64,000 nucleotides of DNA from Moorena bouillonii PNG (lineage in GTDB: Bacteria > Cyanobacteriota > Cyanobacteriia > Cyanobacteriales > Coleofasciculaceae), in NCBI RefSeq assembly GCF_001942495.1, contig NZ_MKZS01000001.1:3735613-3799612 (forward strand). Direction: 5' to 3'. Positions 50,879 through 59,726 of the stretch are shown in pieces (position 1 is the first letter of the stretch; every line of letters starts with the position of its first letter). A model generated the notes under the pieces. The model had not been told where the DNA came from. It ran no database searches and worked only from the letters and a program-made list of their open reading frames with translations. Made by a program: the position numbers and the translations under genes.

Positions 50879-52096
50879 TCAATGGTCTACATTCAATTGT
50901 TTTTCTAGACGTCGGCTGGCTGTAGACATGGCGTAACAAAATAACCAGAATAGGAGTCCGTCGAATAGGTAAACTTCTTGATAGGGGGTTTGAAATTTGG
51001 CTTGGGCAAAGATTGAATCACCGATACCAAGCAACTCTACTAGACCTACAACAAATAGGAGAGTTGTGTCTTGAAACAGACTAATAAACTGACCGACAAT
51101 GGCAGGAATAACAGCTTTGAGTGCTTGAGGTAAAACAATCAGCCCTACCGATAGGGGAGTATTTAAACCCAATGCTTTGGCAGCTTCGATTTGACCTGTA
51201 GGTATAGATTGCAGTCCTCCTCGCACATTCTCTGCTAAGTAAGCAGCACTAAATAAGGTTAGACCGATTATTGCCCTTAACACCCGGTCTGGTCGCATTC
51301 CTTGTGGTAGAAATAGTGGGATAATTACTTGTCCCATGAACAAAATCGCAATCAGAGGTAGTCCTCGGATTAGCTCAATGTAAAGGATAGAGAAGCCGCG
51401 CACAACTGGTAAGGTACTTTGTCGTCCTAGGGCTAGTAATACACCTAGGGGAAAACAAATTAAAATACTAACCACTGCGGCTAAGAGATTCAGCAGTAAA
51501 CCACCCCATTGATTAGTGGATACCTGTTTTAGTCCGAGTCCTCCTCCCAGAAGCCACAGGAAGATTAATAAAGCAATAAACCAAGCTAAAGGTAACCAAT
51601 TACCCAATTTCGGTTGAGTTTTAGCAACCTGTTGTCCTCCCCAAGCACTAGCTACCAGTAAGACTAATATTCCTAACAGCAATAAGCGATAGGGAATTGC
51701 TACTGGAAATAGCACTAAGATAGCACCACTGATCACAATAGATATTAAGACATTGCGACTAAATAGAGTGGTAACATTTCTTGCTAAAACTCCCCAAGTT
51801 ATCCCGGAGAGGAATACAATAATCCCCAGAATCAACCATGGACGCCAGTTTTCGGTGGCGGGATAGGTTCCTACAAAAAATAGACGGAAGTTCTCCTTAA
51901 TAACATCCCACTGGGCTTCAGTGGTTACCCATATTATCAAGCCTTTTACGGTTACGAATAGAAACCATAAAACACTAACCGTTAGTATGCTATTATACCA
52001 AGTATTAAATAAATTTTTCTTTATCCAGGTAACTGGATTAACCTGTAGTTCAGGGGGTGGTGCTAGTTCAGGAGGTTGAGAATTAACAGTAGTCAT
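50879..52096 (-). CDS. polar amino acid ABC permease (BztC/AapM-like)
   Basis: A 405-aa permease. The N-terminal ~200 residues hold extra membrane helices; the C-terminal part has the typical transport domain with LLNLLAAVVSILICFPLGVL, ELIRGLPLIAILFM (start of the conserved PAAT block) and the EAA-like loop SIPTGQIEAAKALGLNTPLS. Long permeases with N-terminal extension are the rule for the Bzt/Aap group. It starts 42 bases behind the other permease gene, so the two are co-transcribed and probably form the heterodimeric channel. Confidence 0.92.
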   Translation of the reverse strand: MTTVNSQPPELAPPPELQVNPVTWIKKNLFNTWYNSILTVSVLWFLFVTVKGLIIWVTTEAQWDVIKENFRLFFVGTYPATENWRPWLILGIIVFLSGITWGVLARNVTTLFSRNVLISIVISGAILVLFPVAIPYRLLLLGILVLLVASAWGGQQVAKTQPKLGNWLPLAWFIALLIFLWLLGGGLGLKQVSTNQWGGLLLNLLAAVVSILICFPLGVLLALGRQSTLPVVRGFSILYIELIRGLPLIAILFMGQVIIPLFLPQGMRPDRVLRAIIGLTLFSAAYLAENVRGGLQSIPTGQIEAAKALGLNTPLSVGLIVLPQALKAVIPAIVGQFISLFQDTTLLFVVGLVELLGIGDSIFAQAKFQTPYQEVYLFDGLLFWLFCYAMSTASRRLEKQLNVDH

Positions 52097-52138
52097 TATC
52101 TAGTTATAAGTCAATAGTTAACCAATTAAGTTAACCAA

Positions 52139-53311
52139 TTATCTTTCCTGCAATTGAACTGTCCGATTCAACAGATTCATCACGAAAGAAATGATCAGGT
52201 TAATGGTTAGATAGGTCAGGGGTATGATCACTACGATTATTTCTATTTCATGACCGGCTTGGTTGAAGGTGGTTTGAGCAATGGAGTAGATATCTGGGTA
52301 GCCAATAGCAGATGCTAAACTGGAGTTTTTGGCGAGGTTCATATACTGGCTGTTTAGGGAAGGGATAATCACCCGCAAGGCTTGGGGAAAAATAACTAAC
52401 CGCATAGCTAAGCCTGACTTAAGTCCCAAGGATCTTGCTGCTTCCCACTGTCCCTTCTGTACTGACTCTATTCCAGCTCGGACAATTTCCGCGATAAACG
52501 CACCTGTGTAAAATACTAGACCAGCTAGTAAGGCACAGAACTCAATAGTTAGCCGGAGTCCGCCTTCAATATTACCTGTATCTATAACTTCTTGCGGTCT
52601 TTGCCAACCAAAACCGATGATGATAATTAAGACAGCAGCAATTGCGATCGCAATTAAAGCAATTAACTGCGGCTGACCGGATTGTGCTTGTTCTACCATC
52701 ACTTTAGTGCGCCACTGCCAGATTAAAACTGCTGCGATCGCACCGACTAGCAAAACCACCAACCACAGAAACAGCTGGGTGGTGAAGGGGGGCCAAGGAA
52801 TATAAATTCCCCGCTTGCTCAAAAATATCGACCCAGGTAACTGAATTTTTTCCGACAGTTTTGGCAGTTGGAAGAATACCCCAAAGTACCAAAATAGCAA
52901 TTGCAGCAGCAGTGGTGTATTGCGCACTATTTCCACATAAAGCAGACTGAGCTTACTCACTAGCCAATTGTCAGAAAAACTAGCTATCCCGGCGGTAATA
53001 CCAACAATAGTTGTCAGGATAATCCCAAACACCATCACCCGCAATGAATTGATCAGTCCGATCAATAAAGCATAGCTATAGGGGTCAGTGGCTTTGTAGG
53101 GAATGGGAGTATCGCCAATACCAAATTTGGCTTGATCTTGCAGAAAATCAAACCCCAATTTAATCGCTTGTCGCTGAATATTTCGGCTTAAGTTGCTGCC
53201 TAGCCATGCCACGACCGCAATCACCACTAGCACAAATAGGACTTGTATGGCAATGCGCCAAAATCGGTCATCTCGCCACAAAGGAGGCTTTTGACCTATA
53301 TTGCTTGTCAT
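52139..53311 (-). CDS. polar amino acid ABC permease (BztB/AapQ-like)
   Basis: A 390-aa permease, partner of the gene downstream. Seen: an N-terminal membrane anchor (IAIQVLFVLVVIAVVAWLGS), GLINSLRVMVFGIILTTIVG, EIVRNTPLLLQLLFWYFGVF, and the coupling loop SVQKGQWEAARSLGLKSGLAM that contacts the ATPase. The extended middle with extra helices is usual for the group. A large repeat-filled space separates it from the binding-protein gene upstream. The ATG start is clear. Confidence 0.92.
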   Translation of the reverse strand: MTSNIGQKPPLWRDDRFWRIAIQVLFVLVVIAVVAWLGSNLSRNIQRQAIKLGFDFLQDQAKFGIGDTPIPYKATDPYSYALLIGLINSLRVMVFGIILTTIVGITAGIASFSDNWLVSKLSLLYVEIVRNTPLLLQLLFWYFGVFFQLPKLSEKIQLPGSIFLSKRGIYIPWPPFTTQLFLWLVVLLVGAIAAVLIWQWRTKVMVEQAQSGQPQLIALIAIAIAAVLIIIIGFGWQRPQEVIDTGNIEGGLRLTIEFCALLAGLVFYTGAFIAEIVRAGIESVQKGQWEAARSLGLKSGLAMRLVIFPQALRVIIPSLNSQYMNLAKNSSLASAIGYPDIYSIAQTTFNQAGHEIEIIVVIIPLTYLTINLIISFVMNLLNRTVQLQER

Positions 53312-53324
53312 TGGTTAGTTGTTT

Positions 53325-53522
53325 AGGTTGAAAGTTGGTTGGTTGAAGGTTGGTGGGTTGAAGGTTGAAGGTTGGTGGGTTGAAGGTTGAAGGTTGGTTG
53401 GTTAAAGGTTGAAGGTTGGTTGGTTGAATGTTGCAGGTTGGTTGAATGTTGGTTGGTTGAATGTTGCAGGTTGTAGGTTGGTTACAGGTTTTAGGTTTTA
53501 GGTTTTAGGTTTTAGGTTTTAG
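53325..53522. repeat. heptamer-derived array (ggttgaa/ggttggt)
   Basis: Irregular tandem ggttgaa, ggttggt and ggttgca units grading into five ttttagg units, directly upstream of the permease gene start. Confidence 0.88.
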
Positions 53523-54116
53523 AGGCTGTTTTAAAAGTGTTGGATGCTACTCGAAACCGCTCCCTAGCCCCCCAAATTTGGGGGGAATTTGGCTCAAAGT
53601 CTCCCAGATTTGGGGGATAATCGTGGCTCATGCCAAACATTTGGTACTTCTCAAACATCCTCTTAGCTGGCTCGCGAGAAGCCCCGCGCTATTATAATCT
53701 CGCTCTTTAGCGTCGGGATGATAGCCCAACAAGGTCGGTCTGCTCAATTGTCAATTTGGAACTTTAATTTTTGACCAGCGTCTATAATTAACATAGTAGG
53801 TCAAGTCAAATTAAGAGCTAACCGCCACCTACGTTATCGAACCTTAACAACCACCGAATATGGGGTTCCACTCAGAAAAAGCAATTTAAGCTGTCTGTGG
53901 GTGGGTAAAATTCCAGCAGTACTTTGGAGACAGAACTCATTGTATTGTTCCGGCGCGGAGGGGCATCCCGTGTCGTTAATAAAGTAACCCGTGTATCCGT
54001 TCGCGCAGCGTCGGCGAAAGCCGATACCAGTGGGTGGAGTTGGTAAGAAGCCCGCGTTGTCCCGTTAGGGCAACGTCGGGAGTATGTCACGTTTACCGTT
54101 AACAGTCAACAGTCAA

Positions 54117-54242
54117 CCTTGGCCAAAAGGCCACGCTACGCGAACAACCTACCCTTCAAGGGACGCCAAAGGCGAACAACCAACCAACCTCCAACCTTGG
54201 CCTTTGGCCACGCTACGCGAACAACCTTCAACCTTCAACCTC
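54117..54242. repeat. tandem copies of the ggccacgctacg core
   Basis: Two good copies of the complement of the 37/39-bp repeat core (ggccacgctacgcgaacaac), at ~54129 and ~54206, with degraded material between. It lies at the 3' end of the binding-protein gene. Confidence 0.8.
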
Positions 54243-54259
54243 AAACAGTTAACAATCCC

Positions 54260-55300
54260 TTAACGGAAGGGTGGAGAATACAAAATACCCCCACGAGTCC
54301 AGAGGTCATTGAGACCCCGATTGAGTTTAAACTGAGAACTTTTACCCAAGTTCCGGTCATAGACTTCGCCGTAGTTACCGACGTGCTTAATCACTCGCGC
54401 TGCAAAATCGTTTTCTAAACCGAGACCTTTGCCTAAGTCACCTTCAACACCCAGGAAGCGTTTGACAGTGGGGTTTTGACTGTTGCTCATTTGTGCTACA
54501 TTCGCCTTAGTAATGCCTAACTCTTCGGCTTCAATTAAGGCGAAAGTCACCCACTTGACTACATCAAACCAAGCGGAGTCATTATTAATAGTTACTGGTC
54601 CCAAGGGTTCCTTGGACATGGTAACATCTAGGAGTATATGATCATCAGGCTTAGGCAGAGTGCTGCGTTTGGCCAATAGTTGGGATTTATCAGAAGTCAT
54701 GCCGTCACAACGTTCTTCGTCATAGGCAGTATAGGCAGGGTCTGCTTTCTGAAACACCACTGGCTCAAATTCGACACCTGCTTCCCGCATCTTGTCGGTT
54801 AAATTCAACTCAGTAGTGGTTCCAGTTTCCACACAGACGGATTTGCCTTGAAAATCTTTCAGTGTCTTAATCCCACTGTTTTTGCGCACCATCATGCCCT
54901 GACCATCATAAAAGGTAGTAGGGGCAAATTCTAAGTTATTGGTAGAGCTATCTCGGCTAAGAGTCCAGGTGGTATTGCGGGAGAGCATATCCACTTCACC
55001 ATTCCGGACGGCGGGAAATCGCTCCGTGGAGTCAAGGTTACGGTACTCTACTGCTTCTGGGTCATCAAACAAAGCAGCAGCAACTGCTTTACAGACATCC
55101 ACATCTAGCCCGGAGTACTTACCGCTCCCATCCACAAAGCTAAATCCGGGAATGCCACCGTCAACACCACAAATCAGCTTGCCACGGCTTTTGACTATAT
55201 CTAAGCGGCTTTGTGTAGCGCTTGTCCCACCTCCTTCACAGGCTGTCAAGGGTGCAACTAATACTAGAGTGGCTAGTACCAGAGAACTCCATTTAGGCAT
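54260..55300 (-). CDS. polar amino acid ABC binding protein (BztA/AapJ-like)
   Basis: A 346-aa lipoprotein, the substrate-binding part of the transporter. Seen: signal peptide with lipobox LTAC (MPKWSSLVLATLVLVAPLTA then CEGGG), then the family-3 binding-protein pattern GKLICGVDGGIPGFSFVDGS, GLDVDVCKAVAAALF, RFPAVRNGEVDMLSRNTTWT, and VCVETGTTTELNL. The C-terminus has NYGEVYDRNLG and the AapJ-like end LNDLWTRGGILYSPPFR. AapJ/BztA/NatF proteins bind glutamate, aspartate, glutamine and similar amino acids. Confidence 0.94.
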   Translation of the reverse strand: MPKWSSLVLATLVLVAPLTACEGGGTSATQSRLDIVKSRGKLICGVDGGIPGFSFVDGSGKYSGLDVDVCKAVAAALFDDPEAVEYRNLDSTERFPAVRNGEVDMLSRNTTWTLSRDSSTNNLEFAPTTFYDGQGMMVRKNSGIKTLKDFQGKSVCVETGTTTELNLTDKMREAGVEFEPVVFQKADPAYTAYDEERCDGMTSDKSQLLAKRSTLPKPDDHILLDVTMSKEPLGPVTINNDSAWFDVVKWVTFALIEAEELGITKANVAQMSNSQNPTVKRFLGVEGDLGKGLGLENDFAARVIKHVGNYGEVYDRNLGKSSQFKLNRGLNDLWTRGGILYSPPFR

Positions 55301-55955
55301 AAGTTTTTTCTTGGTCTTGTTTTTTAGATAGACAACGGCCTCACGCGATCAGCTTACATGAGTTTCCGCTGCTTAAGCTTGCTTGCATTTTAGATCAAGT
55401 TGGTTAGATTACTTATGCAGCTAGATTAGTTATCTAGCAAGTAGGGAGTAGGGAGTAGGGAGTAGGGAGTAGGGAGTAGGGAGTCGGGAGTCGGGAGTCG
55501 GGAGTCGGGAGTCGGGAGTCGGGAATATGGCATCAAAAATTATCATAATTTCGACACGGATGGCTATCCTATCCGTCGGCTGCTAATGGGTAATTACAGT
55601 AGACTTCGCTGCAGTTGTCGGGAACTTCAGACCAGGGAAATTTAGTTATTGTAGTTATAAACTTTAAATTATAATTATTTTTAAGTTTTTTTAAAAAACT
55701 CAGGTGGTAATAAGCCGGACAGGCACGTAAAAAAAATAAGTATTTCTAGACTACAGGTAGTCCTAAATCACGACCAAACCTCAAGTCTTGGGATGTTCCG
55801 GTGCCTGCTCTGGATGCATCTGTGTATTCAGTAACGCCGTCACTGGCATCAGTGTAATTCTTAAGAAACTATTTTAATTATAATTATAGGTTATATTTTT
55901 GTTTATCCTATTTCTATATAAAATTCTGAAATATTACTAAAAATTACTTCCTGTA
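55301..55955. other. 655-bp divergent intergenic region
   Basis: No gene seen. It contains the gggagta/gggagtc array (55439-55525) and must hold the promoters of the binding-protein gene (minus) and the nucleotidase gene (plus). The right part is strongly AT-rich. Confidence 0.55.
55439..55525. repeat. heptamer array (gggagta, gggagtc)
   Basis: Six gggagta units followed by six gggagtc units, in perfect tandem. Confidence 0.93.
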
Positions 55956-57641
55956 ATGACAACTCCTCGATTGTATTTGCCGAAACCCCGAGAGGCGGTG
56001 GACAACTATCTCAGAATCATTTCAATCAATGATGTTTACGACATCAATAATTATCCCTACGTGGAAACAGTGATTAAATCCCTGAAGGAAACATCGGAAG
56101 ATGCCATGGTGATTGCCTGCCTCAGCGGAGACTTTCTCTCTCCTTGTTTAATTACCTCCCTTGATGGCGGGAAAGCCATGCTGGACGTGCTCAAGGTAGT
56201 CAACATTGATTATATTTGCTTGGGCAACCATGAATTCGATGTGACCGTGGATGTCCTAGGTGAGCGTTTCAAAACCTACGAAGGGAAATGCTTAAATAGC
56301 AACATCTTGGACTTGCCAATTGTGGATGCCAGTGGTCAGCTGCTTCCGAAATATGACATTGTTGAAGTCGGTTCTCGTAGAGTTGCCTTTGCTGGATTTT
56401 GCACTAGTAAGATCAATACTTTCCGACCCGGGGCGAACATAACCATCCAACCCATCTTTGATGCGTTAAAAGAAACCTGGTCTGAGTGTTCCAATGACGC
56501 AACCATGCTGATTCCGCTGACCCATCAGACGATTGCCGAAGATCGGGAACTAGCCACGGGGATCGAGCAAGATGACCAACTTAGTGGTAAGGTTCCTGTA
56601 ATTGTTGGGGGGCACGAGCATGAGATTTATATTGAGAAAATTGAGGGGAGTCTGATTGTTAAGGCTGGTGCTGATGCTACTAATGTGGTTGTTGTTGATG
56701 TCTGGTGGGATGCTTCCGAGCAGTGGCATAGTGCTGTTCATCTGTTGCCAGCCACCCATTTTGATGCCGATCCCAAGGTCCAAAAGTTTGTAGAAAGTAC
56801 CGAAAATTTTCTAGGTTCGCTGATGGATGTGGAAATTTTTGAGGTGAAAGAACCCATGTCCTCTAAACGGATGCGATTCCAACCCGAAAAAGTGGCCTCA
56901 ACCCTATGTTCTTATATCAAGAAAAGCTTTAAAAATGTCGATCTAGTTATGATCCAGGGAGGATCCTTTAGGGGTAAGCGAGACTATGAGAAGGGAGAAT
57001 CGTTCACATATAGGGATTTGTTGGAAGAGATGCCATTGGATACCGAAATGGCCTTGATTCAGGTGCCTGGGTACATCTTACAAGAGGCGATCGCCGAAAC
57101 TCGCGGCACGCCCGAGCGGGAAGCATCCAATTTTCTCCATGCCGATCTTGATGTAGTAGTTGAAGACTACCCCAGTCTGAAAATTGTCAGCATTAACCAC
57201 GCCCCATTTGATCCCCAAAAGATTTACACCCTCAGTATTGTCCAATTCTTGCTGAGGGGGCTCGATCAAATCAAACCGTTGGTAGATTATGTCAACGCAA
57301 ATGGAGGTGCTCCACCTTTGGAGCAATGTCTTCCAGGCCAAAACCTGATCGTAGAAAGCTGTATGAAAGATGCCTGGAGAGTCCTAATTAATTATGAGGA
57401 ATGGGACGCCGATGGCGATGGGGAAATCACCAGAGAAGAGCTGAAACAGGGTGTCAAAAATGCCTTTGCCTTTCTCGATCAAAATCAGGATGGGTATATT
57501 TCCCCCGCAGAACTACGGGCAGCATTGGCAGAACGGACAGGCCGCATTCAGAAAGGATTAATCAGCCTGATGTTTGAGGTGTTGGATGTCGATAAAGATG
57601 GTATGGTATCGATGGATGAGCTGGCATCGTTAGCAATGTAA
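55956..57641 (+). CDS. 5'-nucleotidase-like metallophosphatase with EF-hands
   Basis: A 561-aa protein of the 5'-nucleotidase/UshA family with an added calcium-binding tail. Metallophosphatase part (~15-270): SINDVYD, ACLSGDF, LGNHEFD, PLTHQT and GGHEHE give the two-metal site (the first motif has Y where H is usual). The 5'-nucleotidase C-terminal domain (~290-480) has MIQGGSFRGKRDYEKGE and FTYRDLLEEMPLDTEM. Three EF-hands follow at ~487-560 (DADGDGEITREEL, DQNQDGYISPAEL, DVDKDGMVSMDEL). No signal peptide is seen, so it may be cytoplasmic and calcium-controlled. Eleven bases downstream starts a nucleoside hydrolase remnant, pointing to a former nucleotide breakdown operon. Confidence 0.88.
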   Translation: MTTPRLYLPKPREAVDNYLRIISINDVYDINNYPYVETVIKSLKETSEDAMVIACLSGDFLSPCLITSLDGGKAMLDVLKVVNIDYICLGNHEFDVTVDVLGERFKTYEGKCLNSNILDLPIVDASGQLLPKYDIVEVGSRRVAFAGFCTSKINTFRPGANITIQPIFDALKETWSECSNDATMLIPLTHQTIAEDRELATGIEQDDQLSGKVPVIVGGHEHEIYIEKIEGSLIVKAGADATNVVVVDVWWDASEQWHSAVHLLPATHFDADPKVQKFVESTENFLGSLMDVEIFEVKEPMSSKRMRFQPEKVASTLCSYIKKSFKNVDLVMIQGGSFRGKRDYEKGESFTYRDLLEEMPLDTEMALIQVPGYILQEAIAETRGTPEREASNFLHADLDVVVEDYPSLKIVSINHAPFDPQKIYTLSIVQFLLRGLDQIKPLVDYVNANGGAPPLEQCLPGQNLIVESCMKDAWRVLINYEEWDADGDGEITREELKQGVKNAFAFLDQNQDGYISPAELRAALAERTGRIQKGLISLMFEVLDVDKDGMVSMDELASLAM

Positions 57642-57651
57642 GGAGAACACA

Positions 57652-58129
57652 ATGGTTAATTCCCAAGCCCGTCCCATTTATCGATACTGATGGGGGTGTT
57701 GATGATGCCCTCGCAATTATCATGGCCCTGAATTGTGAACAAATTGAGCTCAAATCAGTCACCGTGTTAGCTGGCAATATTGATTTCATCAAGCTGCTAA
57801 TAATTTGTTGCGGGTGATTGACATTGTTCAACCAAACCAGCCTCCCCTAGTGGCAAAAGGCTGTGAAAAACCTCTGGTTCGTCCTCCCTTCAATGCTGCA
57901 GGCATTCATGGCTCCGATGGACTGGGAGAATTGCATCAGTTCAAAAATGCTGATGGCAGCCCAAGTATCCCCAACTTACCATGGAGCCTTCTTCAGAAGA
58001 TGCTGTTGATGTATTGCTCAAAGCCGCCCAGGAATATGGCAGCGACTTGACCATTGTGGCTCTAGGACCATTGACCAATATTGCAACAGCTCTGCAGCGC
58101 GATCGCACCACCCTGCAAGATCAATAGAT
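57652..58129 (+). pseudogene. inosine-uridine nucleoside hydrolase, frameshifted and truncated
   Basis: Pieces of one nucleoside hydrolase are readable in changing frames: PFIDTDGGVDDALAIIMALN (the family's metal-binding DTDxxxDD loop), then after a shift HQAANNLLRVIDIVQPNQPP, NAAGIHGSDGLGE, and after another shift EPSSEDAVDVLLKAAQEYG and TIVALGPLTNIATALQ. At least three frameshifts are needed, and the C-terminal half is gone where an IS begins at 58145. The intact enzyme splits ribonucleosides into base and ribose, which fits the nucleotidase gene just upstream. Confidence 0.9.
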
Positions 58130-58144
58130 TATGTCTGGTTTCTA

Positions 58145-59539
58145 CTCAGATCTTGCACCTGATCAGACAAAAATCAAAACTAAGCTCATGTAACCAAGGC
58201 ATAAGTGTATCTAAATGATTGAAAATAGAGAGAAGCAAAATATGCGGTAAAAGTAAAATAAGTGCTTGTTGTGCACAATAAAACCCATCTAAATTATCCG
58301 ATTTACCTAAGTGTAAATAAACCCAATAAGCCAACAAATAAGAAACTAAACACAGAATCAACCAACGGTAGACTCCAAGTCTTGTCTTTTGTCCAAAGCG
58401 GTGTAGGCTAAAACGATGTTTAGCTGTCTTAAAGAAACCCTCAATCTGCCATCTACGTTTTCCCCATCGAGCAATAGTTTTACCCTTCATTGGTTTAGTT
58501 GATATCACAAAACGTTGAATCATTTTGCCATCTCGTTTTAACCATATCCATGACAAAAAAACAGGTAATTTTAAACCATTCAAATAAACTTGTTGACCAC
58601 GCTTTTTAATGTCTGAGACCTTACGACCATCAGTTAAAGTTCGATTTTTCCTAATCCCAACAATAGCATGGCCGGATTTTTGACGGATATTATCAATCAA
58701 TTTAATTGTACCAAAAGCCGTATCACCAAGTACATAAACTTGAAAATTTTGAGTAATTTTTTTAGGGAAATTATTTAATAACTTCTGTGCTAATTGGGAT
58801 GGGGAGGGAGTACCCTTACCCCTATAAATCCTGAAACTCCAAGGAATACGCCAATTTCCCAGGACTAAATACATCACTACAATGTGTAAACCTTTCTTAT
58901 GATTATAGACTCGCACTAAGTTTCCTAGATGGGTAAAATTACCTACCTTTTCTAGGGTAGTTAAATCTAGGATTACTTGTAGAGTTGGTTTTCTTCCTCT
59001 TTTTCTTTGATCAAGAATAAATTTGATTATTAAAGAACGAACGGTACGAATTAAAGAACGGGTTGACCATTGATAATTATTTAAAAAACGACTAATAGCA
59101 CTTGCCGATTTGGTTTGACAATGATCCGGAACAGAATTACCTTGCCCACAAAGGATTAATCCAAAAATGGATTCTAAGGTTTCTTGTTGATAACTAGTGG
59201 GCATTAATTGTTTTAAGTTTGAGATTAATTTTTCTACTTCTGGTAAAATCTTATTCAGGGTCTTTATCCTCCATTAATCTTAGAAAAGAGTTTACCACAA
59301 TTCTCATGTAATCAAAAAAAATATCAATTCTAATTGAAGCCATAACTAAACTATTGATTATTTATATTTTTCCGTATAATCTGGGTCATTGAGTGTCATT
59401 AAATTATGGGATACAGAGGCTTTTTCAAGGTATTTGATTAGTTGTCTCTAACTCAGGGATAGAACTGCCTCTAATCCCCTAATAACAATAACTTCAGCCG
59501 TTCCTTCTCACAGCCACTTTTTTTGGTGCAAGATCTGAG
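58145..59539. mobile_element. complete insertion sequence, 1395 bp
   Basis: It is bounded by exact 15-bp inverted repeats ctcagatcttgcacc (58145-58159) and ggtgcaagatctgag (59525-59539). The flanks on both sides read cta (58142-58144 and 59540-59542), a possible 3-bp target duplication. It carries one transposase gene on the minus strand, whose stop codon overlaps the left repeat. About 330 noncoding bases separate the transposase start from the right end. Confidence 0.9.
58146..59258 (-). CDS. DDE transposase (IS4-like)
   Basis: A transposase with the RNase-H-like DDE fold. Seen: VILDLTTLEKVG (first D), VYVLGDTAFGTIKLIDNI (second D), and GKRRWQIEGFFKTAKHRFSL with the E and the R-x3-E-x6-K spacing of IS4-type enzymes. 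The ATG at 59204 (352 aa) lacks a ribosome site. The frame stays open upstream and encodes LNKILPEVEKLISNLKQL, and a CTG at 59258 has GGAGG nine bases before it, so I place the start there (370 aa). No disruption is seen, so the element may be active. It cut into the nucleoside hydrolase gene. Confidence 0.85.
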   Translation of the reverse strand: MNKILPEVEKLISNLKQLMPTSYQQETLESIFGLILCGQGNSVPDHCQTKSASAISRFLNNYQWSTRSLIRTVRSLIIKFILDQRKRGRKPTLQVILDLTTLEKVGNFTHLGNLVRVYNHKKGLHIVVMYLVLGNWRIPWSFRIYRGKGTPSPSQLAQKLLNNFPKKITQNFQVYVLGDTAFGTIKLIDNIRQKSGHAIVGIRKNRTLTDGRKVSDIKKRGQQVYLNGLKLPVFLSWIWLKRDGKMIQRFVISTKPMKGKTIARWGKRRWQIEGFFKTAKHRFSLHRFGQKTRLGVYRWLILCLVSYLLAYWVYLHLGKSDNLDGFYCAQQALILLLPHILLLSIFNHLDTLMPWLHELSFDFCLIRCKI

Positions 59540-59544
59540 CTATT

Positions 59545-59726
59545 CCCAATTCCCAATTCCGTCTCCCCACACTTCCCACACTTCCCACACTTCCCACACT
59601 TCCCACATTCTTCTCCCTCTTGCTAGCATGCCTATTGCCTATTGCCTATTGCCTATTGCCTCTTGCCTATTCCCTGTTCCCTATTGCCTATTCCCTGTTC
59701 CCTATTCCCTACTCCCTATTCCCTCT
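59545..59726. repeat. mixed heptamer/nonamer arrays
   Basis: cccacactt nonamers (59571-59607), then ttgccta and ttccct(a/g) heptamers up to the stop codon region of nnr. Several unit types stand side by side. Confidence 0.9.

Larger units (their letters stand above)
53312..54259. other. 948-bp repeat-filled gap inside the ABC transporter locus
   Basis: No gene supported. It holds a heptamer array (53325-53520), a short hairpin-rich block with ccccccaaatttgggggg (near 53569-53587), and copies of the cgtagcgtggcc core on the opposite strand (54117-54242). The permeases may be transcribed from their own promoter here or by read-through from the binding-protein gene. Confidence 0.6.

Noticed and set aside
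53872-54090. A 72-codon minus-strand frame in the ABC locus gap
   Set aside because: It lies in degraded repeat DNA, with no recognisable motif or ribosome site.
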